A DNA stretch of 64,000 nucleotides. Source: Hanleya hanleyi. Lineage: Eukaryota; Mollusca; Polyplacophora; Lepidopleurida; Hanleyidae. A model generated the notes under the pieces. It made no database searches. It was not told the origin of the DNA and worked only from the letters and a program-made list of their open reading frames with translations. The stretch spans positions 1 through 64,000 of the forward strand of contig JAVTVY010017248.1 in NCBI GenBank assembly GCA_036873755.1, in the 5' to 3' direction. Below, one piece after another: positions 31,535 through 40,191 of the stretch. Positions within the stretch are counted from its first letter, which is position 1. Every line of letters starts with the position of its first letter. A program made the translations under genes and the position numbers.

Positions 31535-33785
31535 AGTAGTAGTATAAGCGTATTTCAAGCAACATTCAAGACACCAGTCCCGTATGACGTCAGTTCCGGT
31601 CTGGGTGAATGGGGCGTGACCTGTGAACATGATAGGATATGTACTGACCTCTCTGTGGGGTTTTTCCACAATGTCGTTCACCTCCGTGTGTCTTCGGTCA
31701 CCTCTGTGTCTCTTCGGCCACCTCCGTCTCTTTTCGGTCAGGTCCGATGGGTACGTCCGTGTCTTTTCGGTGAGGTCCGTGGAAACATGATAGGCCATGT
31801 ACTGAACTGTCTGTGGGGGTTTTCCCGCCAGAATTTCGCCGAACACCTGGCTCCCCGAATTGCAACATTGTTGCACGTTCGCTACAATGTTGCGGTGAAC
31901 ACCTGGTCTGGCGTATGCGTGAGTGAGTTCACGTGCCGAACACCTGGCTCCCCGAATTGCAACAATGTTGCACGTTCGCTACAATGTTGCGGCGACCATG
32001 AACACCTGGCCTGGCGTCTGCGTGAGTGAGCTCACGTGCCGAGCACCTGGCTCCCCGAGATCAAGGCATGTCCAGACTTGCTCTGGGTTGTACAGTTCTG
32101 CCATGCAGAGAACGGGTACTAGGAATGCATATTAAATCTATGGACAAAGTGTATGGAAATAGACGTTTTGGGGTCTAGATGGGCCACTAGTGGGTCGATG
32201 GAGTCGTATGAGGTATCAATGTGAAGCATTCGTGAAGGCGCATCCGACGGGCTGGGTGTGGGGTTGAAATATCGTCATTCTGCGCATGCGCCGTAGACCA
32301 AGGGTATGGAAATAGCCCTTTTGGGGTGTAGGTGGGCCACTGATGGACCGATGGGGTCGAGTGAGGTATCAATGTGAAACCTATGTTAGGGGGCATCCCA
32401 CTGGGTGGATGTGGGATCGGAATATCGTCATTCTGCGCATGCGCAATAGACAAAGGGTATGAAAATAGACGTTTTGGGATCTAGGTAAGCCACTAATGAG
32501 CCGATGGAGTTGAGTGAGGTATCAATGTGAAGCATATGTGAGGGGCATCTGATTGGACTAGTGTCTCGGCCGTTGTCAACATACTGCGCATGCGCAGACA
32601 GGGAATTCTGGGAAAAAGGTGTGGAAATAGACGTTTTAGGGTTTAGGTGAGCCTCTAATGATCTTATGGTGCCGTATGAGGTCTTATTTTGACCCTGTTG
32701 TGAGGGAGCATCCGCCTGGGCTAGTGTGTCGTTCATTTTCAATAGTCTGCGCATGCGCAGTCTGGCCGTAGTATAGAAATAGACGTGTTGGGGTTTAGGT
32801 GGGCAACTAGTGGGCCGATTGGATCGAGTGAGGTATCAATGTAAAGCATACGTGAGGGAGTATCCAACGGGTTGGATGTGACGTGGAACTGACGTCATTC
32901 TGTGCATGCGCAGTAGAGAAAGTGTATGGAAATAGACATTCTGGGGCCTAGGCGAGCCACTAATAGGCCGATGGAGTCGAGTGCGGTATCCATGTGAAGC
33001 ATATGTGAGGGAGCAACCGCCTGGAGTAGTGTCTCGGCCGTTGTCCACATTCTGCGCATGCGCAGACAGAGAATTGTGAGAAACGGGTGTGGAAATAAAC
33101 GTTTTGCGGTGTAGGTGGGCCATTAATGGACCGATGGAGTCGAGTGAGGTATCAAAGTGAAGCATTCGTGAAGGCGCATCCAGACATGGATGGGTGCATG
33201 TAAAATTAGGGGTATGACGTCACTTCCGGTTTGGGTGAATGGAGCGTGACCTTGGAACATGGTAGGACATGTACCGACCTGTCTGTGGGGACAGACAGAA
33301 TTTTGATGACGTCTGCGCCTGCATTCGGGTATGCATGAGGGTCTGTGTGAATTGGGTGTGACCTGGGAACATGATAGGAATGCATGTCCTGACCTGTCTG
33401 TGGGGTTTTTCCTGGCCCGGCCCGGCCCGCCCCGGCGGTTACTCCGGCCGCACGCGCACGCCCGTCATCACCGGCAGTGCGCGGATGAATGTCGGGTCAA
33501 AAGCTCAAAGGTCACATCCAGGTCGAAGGTCTCCCTTTCGGCAAGGTTCGGCACCAATGTTGCAGCATCGATATACAGATCTTGAACCTAAAAAGGGGAT
33601 TGTAAATTAACCTGAGAAGGATGGGCAGTTCCATTTGGGCCAATCAGCGGTCGAGAAAAAGAGCCAATGAGCGATCGATAAAAGAACCAATGGACGGGAA
33701 CTAGAATTTCGCTCACGTCTGCGCCTACATCCGGGTACTGGGATGCTTTCGCCTACGTCCGCGCCTACATCCGGATACTTCTATG
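31535..33785 (+). repeat. Left inverted terminal repeat of copy 2
   Basis: The inverse of 42235-44604. Outer to inner it holds: terminal 16-mer and TGACGTCA; ~20-bp tandem units (CGGTCACCTCCGTGTCTCTT-like, 31676-31780); two to three ~105-bp units with GCAACATTGT...ACAATGTTGC hairpins and CACGTG (31835-32065); a six-unit NRF-1-like array (32270-33180); then C/G-rich and 'cctacatccgg' blocks. The left arm lacks about 50 bp present in the right arm near 44525-44575. Confidence 0.88.
32270..33185 (+). repeat. NRF-1-like palindrome array in left terminal repeat
   Basis: Cores at 32281, 32434, 32585, 32748, 32901 (variant GTGCATGCGC) and 33053; spacing 151-163 bp. Most are TGCGCATGCGC, often within TTCTGCGCATGCGCAGA. 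The right terminal repeat has the mirror array at 42977, 43128, 43281, 43444, 43596 and 43749. Confidence 0.85.
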
Positions 33786-33830
33786 TAGGTATATAAAAGT
33801 GGGAATGTTTAGGACATTGCTGCATTCATT
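33640..33830 (+). promoter_or_regulatory. Promoter at the inner edge of the left terminal repeat
   Basis: Contains several ATTGG/CCAAT motifs (GCCAATCAGC, GCCAATGAGC, ACCAATGGAC at 33640-33695) and a TATA box, GTATATAAAAGTGGG, at 33788-33802, just inside the terminal repeat. TATAAAAGTGG resembles the polymerase-gene promoter at 24880-24985. It would drive a transcript into 33830 and beyond. Confidence 0.6.
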
Positions 33831-34133
33831 GCCCTGCCGATCGGAGCTACCTGACCAGCCTGCCTGACCAGCCTGAGCCTATCTGACGAGCGGAGCTTCT
33901 TGCCTGAGCCTCACCAGCGTGAGACGTGGAGAAGATTTTCCAGGGGATCCAGAAGCGCGTCCGGCGCTGTAATCTTTGTTGTTGTTGTTGCTCTCTTTTT
34001 TTGGACTAACCCATCAGAATAGTACGTATCACGGACTACACCTGTAGAGCTACGTCTAGGCGCGCATGTGTGACATGGTCTATAAAACACGTCTCTCTGG
34101 ATCCTACACCTCCATTCCTACGGTTTCAGAGCC

Positions 34134-34459
34134 ATGACGGACACCCGTCCCTATGCGACTCGCATTTTACAGCATGCGACCGTGGTTAATTCACTCACGG
34201 GTTAACGAGCAGTGGTTCGGTCCATGTTTTCAGATGGCGACGACAACGAGGGCGACGCCAGATCCTGAACGAGTTCACAGAAACGGTCCTCGACAGAGTG
34301 CACTCGATGGAGAGGTGTGCCATCACTCACCACTACTAGACTATGACAGCCATTCTTGATGCTCGGGCTATGGACCACGAGCGCTCACGCCGGAATCAGC
34401 GACGGCTGGTTAACCTAGTCATGGTCTGTGCCTTATTGACCCTGGTGCTGTGGCATTGA
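34134..34459 (+). pseudogene. Small Polinton membrane protein gene, broken
   Basis: ATG at 34134 starts MTDTRPYATRILQH, with a stop after about 23 codons. DNA downstream still codes in shifted frames for an acidic stretch, an ILNEFTETVLDRVHSME helix and, from ATG 34343 to the stop at 34457-34459, a 38-residue piece ending in LVNLVMVCALLTLVLWH. That hydrophobic C-terminus is a likely membrane anchor preceded by basic residues (RSRRNQRR). The N-terminus is shared with 14242-14604 in copy B, so this is a real family gene. Its function is unknown. Confidence 0.5.
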
Positions 34460-34473
34460 CAGTGGGACCTGAG

Positions 34474-34481
34474 TATAAATA
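34474..34481 (+). promoter_or_regulatory. TATA box upstream of first paralogue
   Basis: TATAAATA in the context GAGTATAAATACGAGGGT, 58 bases upstream of ATG 34532. The same TATAAATACG context recurs at 35046. Confidence 0.65.
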
Positions 34482-34531
34482 CGAGGGTCAGACACAGTGT
34501 GCGTCATTCACCGATCGTCATTGGGTCAACC

Positions 34532-34966
34532 ATGTCACCAGTTCTACGAGACATCCTTCCCCTTACACCCCGGGTGGGGTTACACGACTATGAAGATAAA
34601 GTCACCCTCGTGGAAGACCGTGGAGATGTTTGCTGGTCGCGCGCTGATACCGTATCGAATACGGTTACGCTACACCGTGACGGCTGGGCCAAATTTGAAC
34701 GGGTGTTGAGCGGCGAGCTCGACGGACACCTCATCCACATAGACAATGCCATATACGTACACCGTGGGCCCTTCTTCCCACGCCTGGGCTGCTACCATGA
34801 TCCTACGCGAGGCTTCACCCTAGACCCCGATCTGTGGAAAGCCTTTGAGAAAGTGGTGCCTATCGTGGACCAGCTGTTTACACCGGACGAGCGGTCATCA
34901 GACGAGTTGGAGTGGGCTCGTGCCCCGAGAGAAGCGGCGGCAGAACCCAATGGAACAAATGTCTAG
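34532..34966 (+). CDS. Possible PC4-like Polinton protein 1
   Basis: 144 residues, intact. I chose ATG 34532 because it lies just downstream of the TATA box and aligns with the paralogue start at 35093; the frame is open a little further upstream without an ATG. Shared with the paralogue are LTPxV-L--Y-DKV, GWxKFxRVLSGELDG, LIHxxxxxYxxRGPFF and FTLxPDLWxA. The order beta-strand-rich half, then GWAKFERVL helix, recalls PC4/YdbC single-strand-DNA-binding coactivators, which occur in some Polintons, but this is a weak resemblance. The C-terminus is acidic, then Ala/Glu-rich. It is one of the few copy 2 genes without a visible lesion. Confidence 0.62.
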   Translation: MSPVLRDILPLTPRVGLHDYEDKVTLVEDRGDVCWSRADTVSNTVTLHRDGWAKFERVLSGELDGHLIHIDNAIYVHRGPFFPRLGCYHDPTRGFTLDPDLWKAFEKVVPIVDQLFTPDERSSDELEWARAPREAAAEPNGTNV

Positions 34967-35045
34967 CAATGAACCAGACGACGATGCCATTAATTACCAC
35001 GCTAGACTTTGACCACCCGATCCTTTGATCTCACGGGGTTCTCCC

Positions 35046-35053
35046 TATAAATA
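35046..35053 (+). promoter_or_regulatory. TATA box upstream of second paralogue
   Basis: TATAAATA in CCCTATAAATACGGGAG, 47 bases upstream of ATG 35093. Confidence 0.65.
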
Positions 35054-35092
35054 CGGGAGACAGTCAAATCTGGTACCATTCACGTACTGACC

Positions 35093-35562
35093 ATGACGGA
35101 GCATATAATACAGTCGTATTTCAGCTTGACCCCCGAGGTTTTCCTGCACGTTTATGCGGATAAGGTCGATATCGTGGGGGAGGTGGGATACATCTGTGAT
35201 GCGGACCCTACACAACCGTGCCCGGCCCAGATTCGTCTGTCCCGGGAGGGCTGGACCAAATTCAAACGGGTGTTGTCTGGTGAACTGGACGGCGACCTCA
35301 TCCACTTGTGTCACGATGTGTACATCCCACGCGGCCCTTTCTTTGCTCAATTGGCTCGGCTAGATGGGGTACAGTGCATTTTACCCTTCACCCTGATCTA
35401 TGGTCTGCATTGGAAGATGCCGTGGTTGATGTGGATCAAGTGCTTATCAATCGGTCATCAGACGAGTTGGACTGGTCATTTACCATGGACACTGTGGAAG
35501 CCAACGAAGAAAATCAGAGAGAAACTCCGGCCCAAGATATATCCGTTATAAATAAACGATAG
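35093..35562 (+). pseudogene. Possible PC4-like Polinton protein 2 (tandem paralogue, frameshifted)
   Basis: Starts MTEHIIQSYFSLTPEV and keeps IRLSREGWTKFKRVLSGELDG and VYIPRGPFFAQL. After about residue 90 (near 35370) the frame shifts and the C-terminal part (FTLHPDLWSALEDAVVDVD) continues in the frame that ends at 35560-35562. It arose by duplication with 34532-34966: the two genes are adjacent, on the same strand, each with its own TATA box. The paralogue pair suggests gene dosage or divergence within the element. DNA-binding function is only inferred. Confidence 0.58.
35547..35554 (+). promoter_or_regulatory. TATA box upstream of integrase
   Basis: TATAAATA in GTTATAAATAAACG, 43 bases upstream of ATG 35590 and overlapping the 3' end of the previous gene. 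Confidence 0.6.
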
Positions 35563-35589
35563 AGCCAGGATCCATCATCATTTGTCACC

Positions 35590-36598
35590 ATGAAGCGCTG
35601 GGAGAAGGTGTTGGATAACTTATACTACAGTCCCGACAGTCCGGCGGCCTATAGTGCATTGTCGGCTCTCTATCGAGCGGCCAAACCCCAGGGGATACAA
35701 CGTGCCCAAGTCCGAGATTGGTTAAGAAAACAAGACACCTATACATCGATCTGTCCGTCGTCATTTTCTACGGAACCGGGTCATCGTGGGAGGAATAGAT
35801 GCCCAGTGGCAAGCGGATTTGGTCGATATGAGCGCCTTTGCCAAACACAACGATGAAAATCGGTATATCTTGACGTGCATCGATATCCTATCGAAGTATG
35901 CGTGGGTGGTACCCATCCGGACGAAAACGGGGGCGAATCTCATAGCGGCGTTCAAAGACATCTTCATGACCGGGCGCAAACCTTTGTATTTGCAAATCGA
36001 CGAAGGCACGGAATTTCTCAACAGACCGTCCCAACAGTTTCTGAATGCCCAGAAGGTGTTTTTCGTCCATACGTACAACGAGACCAAGGCTTCCGTGGTG
36101 GAAAGGTTCAACAGGAAACTCAAAGGCCGCATGTATAAATTTTTCACCTATAAGAATACAAGGCGGTACATCGATGTTCTCCCGAAACTTGTGAGTGGTT
36201 ACAATCGAGCCTATCACCGGAGTATAGAGAGAGCCACCATTACCGTGACCCAACGCAATGAAGCCCAAGTCCGGCGTGTCTTGTACCCCAGGCCATCGCA
36301 GCGAACGACGAAGGCGGTGTACAAGGTCGGGGACCCTGTACGGATCAGTAAAGTCAAGGGCAAGTTCGAGAAAAGTTATTTGCCCAACTGGAGCGATGAG
36401 CACTTCCTGATTAAACGGCGCCTACCCCGACAGCAGCGAGTCTATGAACTGGAAGATCTTCAAGGGGAACCGTTGCTAGGGACGTTTTACGAGACGGAAT
36501 TACAGCCTGTCGTAAAAACACAGCAAGACAACTACACGGTGGAGCAGATTTTGAAAACGGAACGTCGACGTGGCAAACTGTTTCATTTCGTCAAATAG
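35590..36598 (+). pseudogene. Polinton retroviral-type integrase (one frameshift)
   Basis: ATG 35590 starts MKRWEKVLDNLYYSP; the N-terminal helical domain ends with QVRDWLRKQDTYT. A frameshift at about 35750-35757 moves coding to the frame that runs to the stop at 36596-36598. The catalytic core is whole: QADLVDM (first Asp, about 35816), QIDEGTEF (second Asp, 35999), KASVVERFNRKLK (Glu, 36101), the last two 34 residues apart. The C-terminal part (VGDPVRISKVKGKF ... FYETELQPV) is the SH3-like segment usual for this family. The enzyme inserts the element and makes 6-bp duplications, matching the GGTATA seen here. Total length is about 335 residues if continuous. Confidence 0.88.
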
Positions 36599-36637
36599 CC
36601 TTCATCAATCCTTCATTCCACGTCCGACCACAGTGCT

Positions 36638-37062
36638 ATGGACAAACAGCAGCTGCCTCTGAACACAGCATCTCCCAAAACGCGCAAAGCGCAAGTGGGC
36701 TTTGTGGTGATAGTGCTAACCCAGCTGAGTGTGTTGTACTGAGGTGTGTTTTACGACGTAGCCTATGTCAGCACGTTACTTAAGCAACTGAGAACACCAG
36801 CCATCAGTGAAACCGGTCTACAGATAGCACCATTCAACCCCGTATCGAGCCAGTCACCACCACACCCCGTGTACAAGCCCCATCGATCTCCACACCAAGC
36901 TCCCCACCTACACCAAGTACACCCACTACGTCTGAAAACCCACCGGATTTCATCCCTCACACTGAACAGACAACAACGACGACCGACGACCGACGTTGTA
37001 CCCACCACCACCACTCCAGTTTACAAGAGCGGGTTACCACGACAGCGCATAGAGCTCGAACC
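36638..37062 (+). pseudogene. Type II membrane protein with Pro/Thr-rich stalk, in-frame stop
   Basis: ATG 36638 begins MDKQQLPLNTASPKTRKAQ and enters a hydrophobic segment VGFVVIVLTQLSVLY. A TGA at 36740-36742 interrupts it; the same frame continues hydrophobic (VFYDVAYVSTLL). A Pro/Ser/Thr-rich tail follows and is best read in a second frame from about 36850 (STPSSPPTPSTPTTSENP). A short cytoplasmic N-terminus, one membrane helix and an extended stalk fit a surface or attachment protein, but no known domain is visible. The gene abuts the ATPase start at 37063. Confidence 0.5.
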
Positions 37063-37670
37063 ATGGACCCTCGGTGGCAGCATCCCTTCACTTGCGTCAT
37101 CGCAGGACCGACGGACTCCGGCAAAACGCACTTCGTCAGGAAGCTCCTTCAACACGCCGACAGCATGATCACCCATCCATTGCCCGAGTCGTGTGGTGTT
37201 ACGGAGAATGGCAGGAAGCGTATGCAGCAATGCCCCACATCACGTTCGTGGAAGGCCTACCCAACCTGGCCGATTTGGAACCCGACACCTTGGTGGTTCT
37301 GGATGATCTCATGGCGGAGATGGATGCACGGGTCACCCAACTCTTTACCAAAGGCAGCCATCATCGACGGCTCAGCATCATCTACATTGTGCAGAATTTG
37401 TTCAGTAAAAACAAAGAACATCGGAACATCAGCTTAAATGCCCACTACCTGGTTGTTTTCAAAAACCCGAGAGATACGACTCAACTGCTGCACCTGGCGA
37501 GACAGATGTATCCCGGCGGCACACCGTTTGCGTTGGAAGACTTTAAAGATGCGACAACCCCTCAGCCCGGGTATATGCTCTTCGACCTCAAGCAAGCCAC
37601 CCTCGACCACCTTCGACTACGGACCGGCATCTTTCCCGGAGAGACCCACCACGTGTACATGCAAAAATAA
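37063..37670 (+). pseudogene. Polinton genome-packaging ATPase (one frameshift)
   Basis: Starts MDPRWQHPFTCVIAGPTDSG with Walker A GPTDSGKT at 37105-37128. A frameshift near 37170 moves coding to the frame ending at 37670. Walker B LVVLDDLM lies at 37290-37313, followed by the expected NISLNAHYLVVFKNPRD stretch and a C-terminal FPGETHHVYMQK. This is the FtsK/HerA (A32-like) packaging motor shared with adintoviruses and poxvirus-like viruses; length about 200 residues, normal for Polintons. It is preceded by the membrane protein gene and followed by the conserved 3' stem-loop. Confidence 0.85.
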
Positions 37671-37672
37671 TG

Positions 37673-37740
37673 TAAACACACCCACAGTGGCGCCCCCAGC
37701 TGGGGTGTGTGTGTTTGATGAGGGGGATAATAAAAAGAAT
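37673..37740 (+). promoter_or_regulatory. Conserved stem-loop and poly(A)-like signal after ATPase
   Basis: AAACACACCCA pairs with TGGGGTGTGTGTGTTT around a CGCCCCC-containing loop, followed by GATGAGGGGGATAATAAAAAG. Counterparts lie at 88-150 and 14019-14085. Confidence 0.5.
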
Positions 37741-37827
37741 AAATACCACAGCATGGTTGACTTTGTCTCTGTTCGCTGAGGTAGATAAAAAGAGCAGAGT
37801 TGTGGTTTCTAGCATTAGTTGTACATG

Positions 37828-38169
37828 ATGTCTGCGCGAGTACGGAAGCACGCTCCGACGCTCCGTGTATTGAAGACGGCCCCACCCGAGTTGGTCCGAA
37901 CCATTGTATGCGGTGCGGACCCTGACCTTGTACGCTGTCTGTGCGAGATCGGGTACAACCTGTTAAAAGGCAACGTACCACTGACTCCGGCTCAGAAGAC
38001 CAAGTTGGCCAAGCATAAGACAGGTCTCCGAACCCTAGTCCAGAAGCGAGTCTCTCAAACACAAAAGAAAAAGGTGTTACAGAAAGGCGGCTTTCTCGGA
38101 GCCATCTTAGCATCGTTGGCCGCTTCCGTGTTGGGTCCAGTATTGGGTGGACTCTTCGGCCGACAATGA
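37828..38169 (+). CDS. Polinton small core/membrane-active virion protein
   Basis: 113 residues, intact. ATG 37828 was chosen because it aligns with the copy A start (240); another ATG sits one codon upstream. The N-terminal half is basic and helical (RKHAPTLRVLKTAPPELV, CLCEIGYNLLKGNVP). The middle is Lys/Gln-rich (QKRVSQTQKKKVLQKGG) and the end is Gly/Ala/Leu-rich hydrophobic (FLGAILASLAASVLGPVLGG). Proteins of this shape are standard in Polintons between ATPase and capsid genes. DNA condensation by the basic part and membrane activity of the C-terminus are inferences. Confidence 0.75.
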   Translation: MSARVRKHAPTLRVLKTAPPELVRTIVCGADPDLVRCLCEIGYNLLKGNVPLTPAQKTKLAKHKTGLRTLVQKRVSQTQKKKVLQKGGFLGAILASLAASVLGPVLGGLFGRQ

Positions 38170-38182
38170 ACCACACGAAAAA

Positions 38183-39016
38183 ATGGTCCTCGTGGAACCA
38201 TGGTTCTTTCAAAACATCCAATCGCCCTACCCTGTCCCACCTACGGTGAAGACCATAAACACCCTCGATGGAGAGATGCAACAGTCCGGGTTTAAGCGAC
38301 AGTGAGAAAGTACAACGGTACAATGAGACGTTTCAACGGTACATGACGTTCATGGACCAATACAAAACCCTCTCTACCCCAGCACCACCACCACCACCAC
38401 CACCACGTGACACACCGCCGACCTTAGCACCGCTCCAACAGCTGCCAGCACCAGGGATACCACCCACAGCCCCACAGTGGGTGGAAGATGAAGTCCTGAA
38501 GAGTGTACCTGCATCGTTCAAGAAACAAGCTGGCCTAGTATTACAACGGATGAAACAGAATCCTAACATGACTTGGAATGATAAAGGCGAACTCCTGGTA
38601 CAAAATCAGGTGGCCCCCGGGACCCACATGACGGATTTAGTGAATGATTGATGCGTCAACGCAGGTCGCACACGGATCCTCGAGGATGGGAGGTCTTCGC
38701 CCAAGGTTTGAAAGACATGCATGTACCACGGGAATTGGTGGGGAATCCCCAGCACTGGGCCTTTATGCAGCGGACTCAGCAATCGCCGAGTGGCCCACTA
38801 CCTTCTTGGGAAGCCGAGTGGGAACCGGAGTCACCCCCCAAAACACCACCACCACAACGGGCACCTTCTTTTCAGACCTTTAAAAAACCACCCTTGATCA
38901 AGACACCCCACATCTCCAGAGCCGTGACACGTAGCAAGTCACCGCGACGAACAGGACGCCGGACACAACCGCCCAAGGCCTGGAACACCTATTTAAACCA
39001 ACAGCAGCAGCAGGAC
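38183..39016 (+). pseudogene. Polinton virion-associated protein of unknown function
   Basis: ATG 38183 (MVLVEPWFFQN). A short deletion near 38285 shifts frame; coding continues in the frame 38268-38651 with SDSEKVQRYNETFQRYM, a run of prolines from a CAC tract (38382-38405), then VPASFKKQAGLVLQRMKQNP and a stop made by loss of one base at about 38650. A further frame from 38648 continues (WEVFAQGLKDMHVPRELVGNP) into a basic Ser/Arg-rich tail (RSKSPRRTGRR) near 38970. Copy A retains the base missing at 38650. No stop separates this last frame from the minor capsid start at 39029. It is conserved in the family; function unknown. Confidence 0.65.
38989..38996 (+). promoter_or_regulatory. TATA-like box before minor capsid gene
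   Basis: TATTTAAA, 33 bases upstream of ATG 39029, supporting 39029 as the true start of the capsid protein. Confidence 0.4.
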
Positions 39017-39028
39017 AGCTCAGTCACC

Positions 39029-39817
39029 ATGTTTTACCTCACGCTACCCAGTAACAGTTCGCTGGATGTATTTCCTGACAACACCTTGGCCAAGTACGTC
39101 ACCCAGTTACCGCAACCGTTGCATTTACCTGCACGATGGGAATGTGGCCTCGTGGATATCCAATACCCTTACTCGTGGTACAACGTGCGAGCCAATGAAG
39201 TGTGGTACGAGGTGACCTACGAAGGCAAAAACACCCGACTCACCCTCCCCGAAGGCCAATACGATACCCCCAAGGAGTTCATGCAGGGGCTGACAAGACT
39301 GTTGCATTATAAGGCTCTACGGGAGGTCACGAATGTTTGAAAACCCATTAAATCCTTTCCCTTCAAGAATCACGTGGACTTCGATTACAACGCACATAAC
39401 GGCAAGGCACAGATCCTCCTCACCGCCAACGTGAGTGTCGTACTGAGTCCTATCCTACAGCAAATGCTGGGTCTCGCTCACGCGACCTACACGGGTCCAT
39501 CCGAGGACCATGGCCAGACCCCGATGGATATGAAGTCGGGTATGTACGGACTGTACGTCTACTCGGACGTAGTCGACAACCACATCGTAGGCGATATCGA
39601 CATACCTCTGTTACGGGTGGTCCCCATTAAAAAGAAGTATGGAGAACAAGTCACCCACAGTTTCACCCACATGCTCTACCTACTCGTACGACAAGCCGAC
39701 ATCAACACTATCACGGTGGATATAAGAGATGACACGGGACGACCAGTGGCATTCGAACGAGGAAAAGTGGTGCTGACACTTCATTTTCGACAAGCACGTG
39801 CTCCCCATTTTGTATAA
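39029..39817 (+). pseudogene. Polinton minor capsid (penton-like) protein with in-frame stop
   Basis: Begins MFYLTLPSNSSLDVFPDNTL, a start typical of this family, then RWECGLVDIQYPYSWYNV and LTLPEGQYDTP. An in-frame TGA at 39338-39340 interrupts the protein; the same frame reopens at once and continues (VDFDYNAHNGKAQ, GMYGLYVYSDVV, VTLHFRQARAPHFV) to a stop at 39815-39817. Length would be about 262 residues. The stop codon overlaps the ATG of the next gene by one base. The family forms single-jelly-roll capsid vertices. Confidence 0.82.
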
Positions 39818-40191
39818 TGGAGGTCCCTTACGAGTGCGATGCACGCAGCTATATGGACTATTATGCCCAACAGGCCGGGGGTAGCCTACCCGTCTTTAGT
39901 GGTGCACGCATGCCACGAGGACATGGGCTGCGGAACATACTCGGGAGCATCGTCAAAACGTTCCTGCCCTTGGTGACGCGTGGAGTGAGAGCGATTGGCA
40001 AACAAGCGGTACGCAGTGGACTGCAAGTGGCCGGTGATGTCTTGGAGGGTACGGCACCCAAAGAAGCCTTGAAACGGCGGGCCAAAGAAGCGAGAGGCAT
40101 CTTGGTCGCCAAAGCACAACGCACCGTAGGGAATAAAAGATCTGCACCAGTCGACGACCGACCCAGCGACGACGCACATCGAAGACACAGG
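39817..40191 (+). CDS. Polinton pVI/pX-like minor virion protein, in frame with major capsid
   Basis: ATG 39817 overlaps the preceding stop. It starts MEVPYECDARSYMDYYAQQA, then HGLRNILGSIVKTFLPLV, then a basic Ala-rich helix region (LKRRAKEARGILVAKAQRTV). The layout of a YY-x-x-QAG N-terminus followed by an amphipathic Gly-rich helix is typical for the short protein that precedes the Polinton major capsid gene and resembles adenovirus pVI/pX in character. There is no stop between it and the major capsid frame, which begins around 40192 in the same frame. Confidence 0.68.

Noticed and set aside
35093..36598. Internal frames in the integrase and possible PC4-like region on the opposite strand (for example 35888-36403)
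   Set aside because: Shadows of well-supported plus-strand genes with catalytic motifs.
36740..39340. TGA stops at 36740 and 39338 as recoded (selenocysteine or readthrough) codons
   Set aside because: Frameshifts in neighbouring genes make ordinary decay simpler, and no recoding element is apparent.
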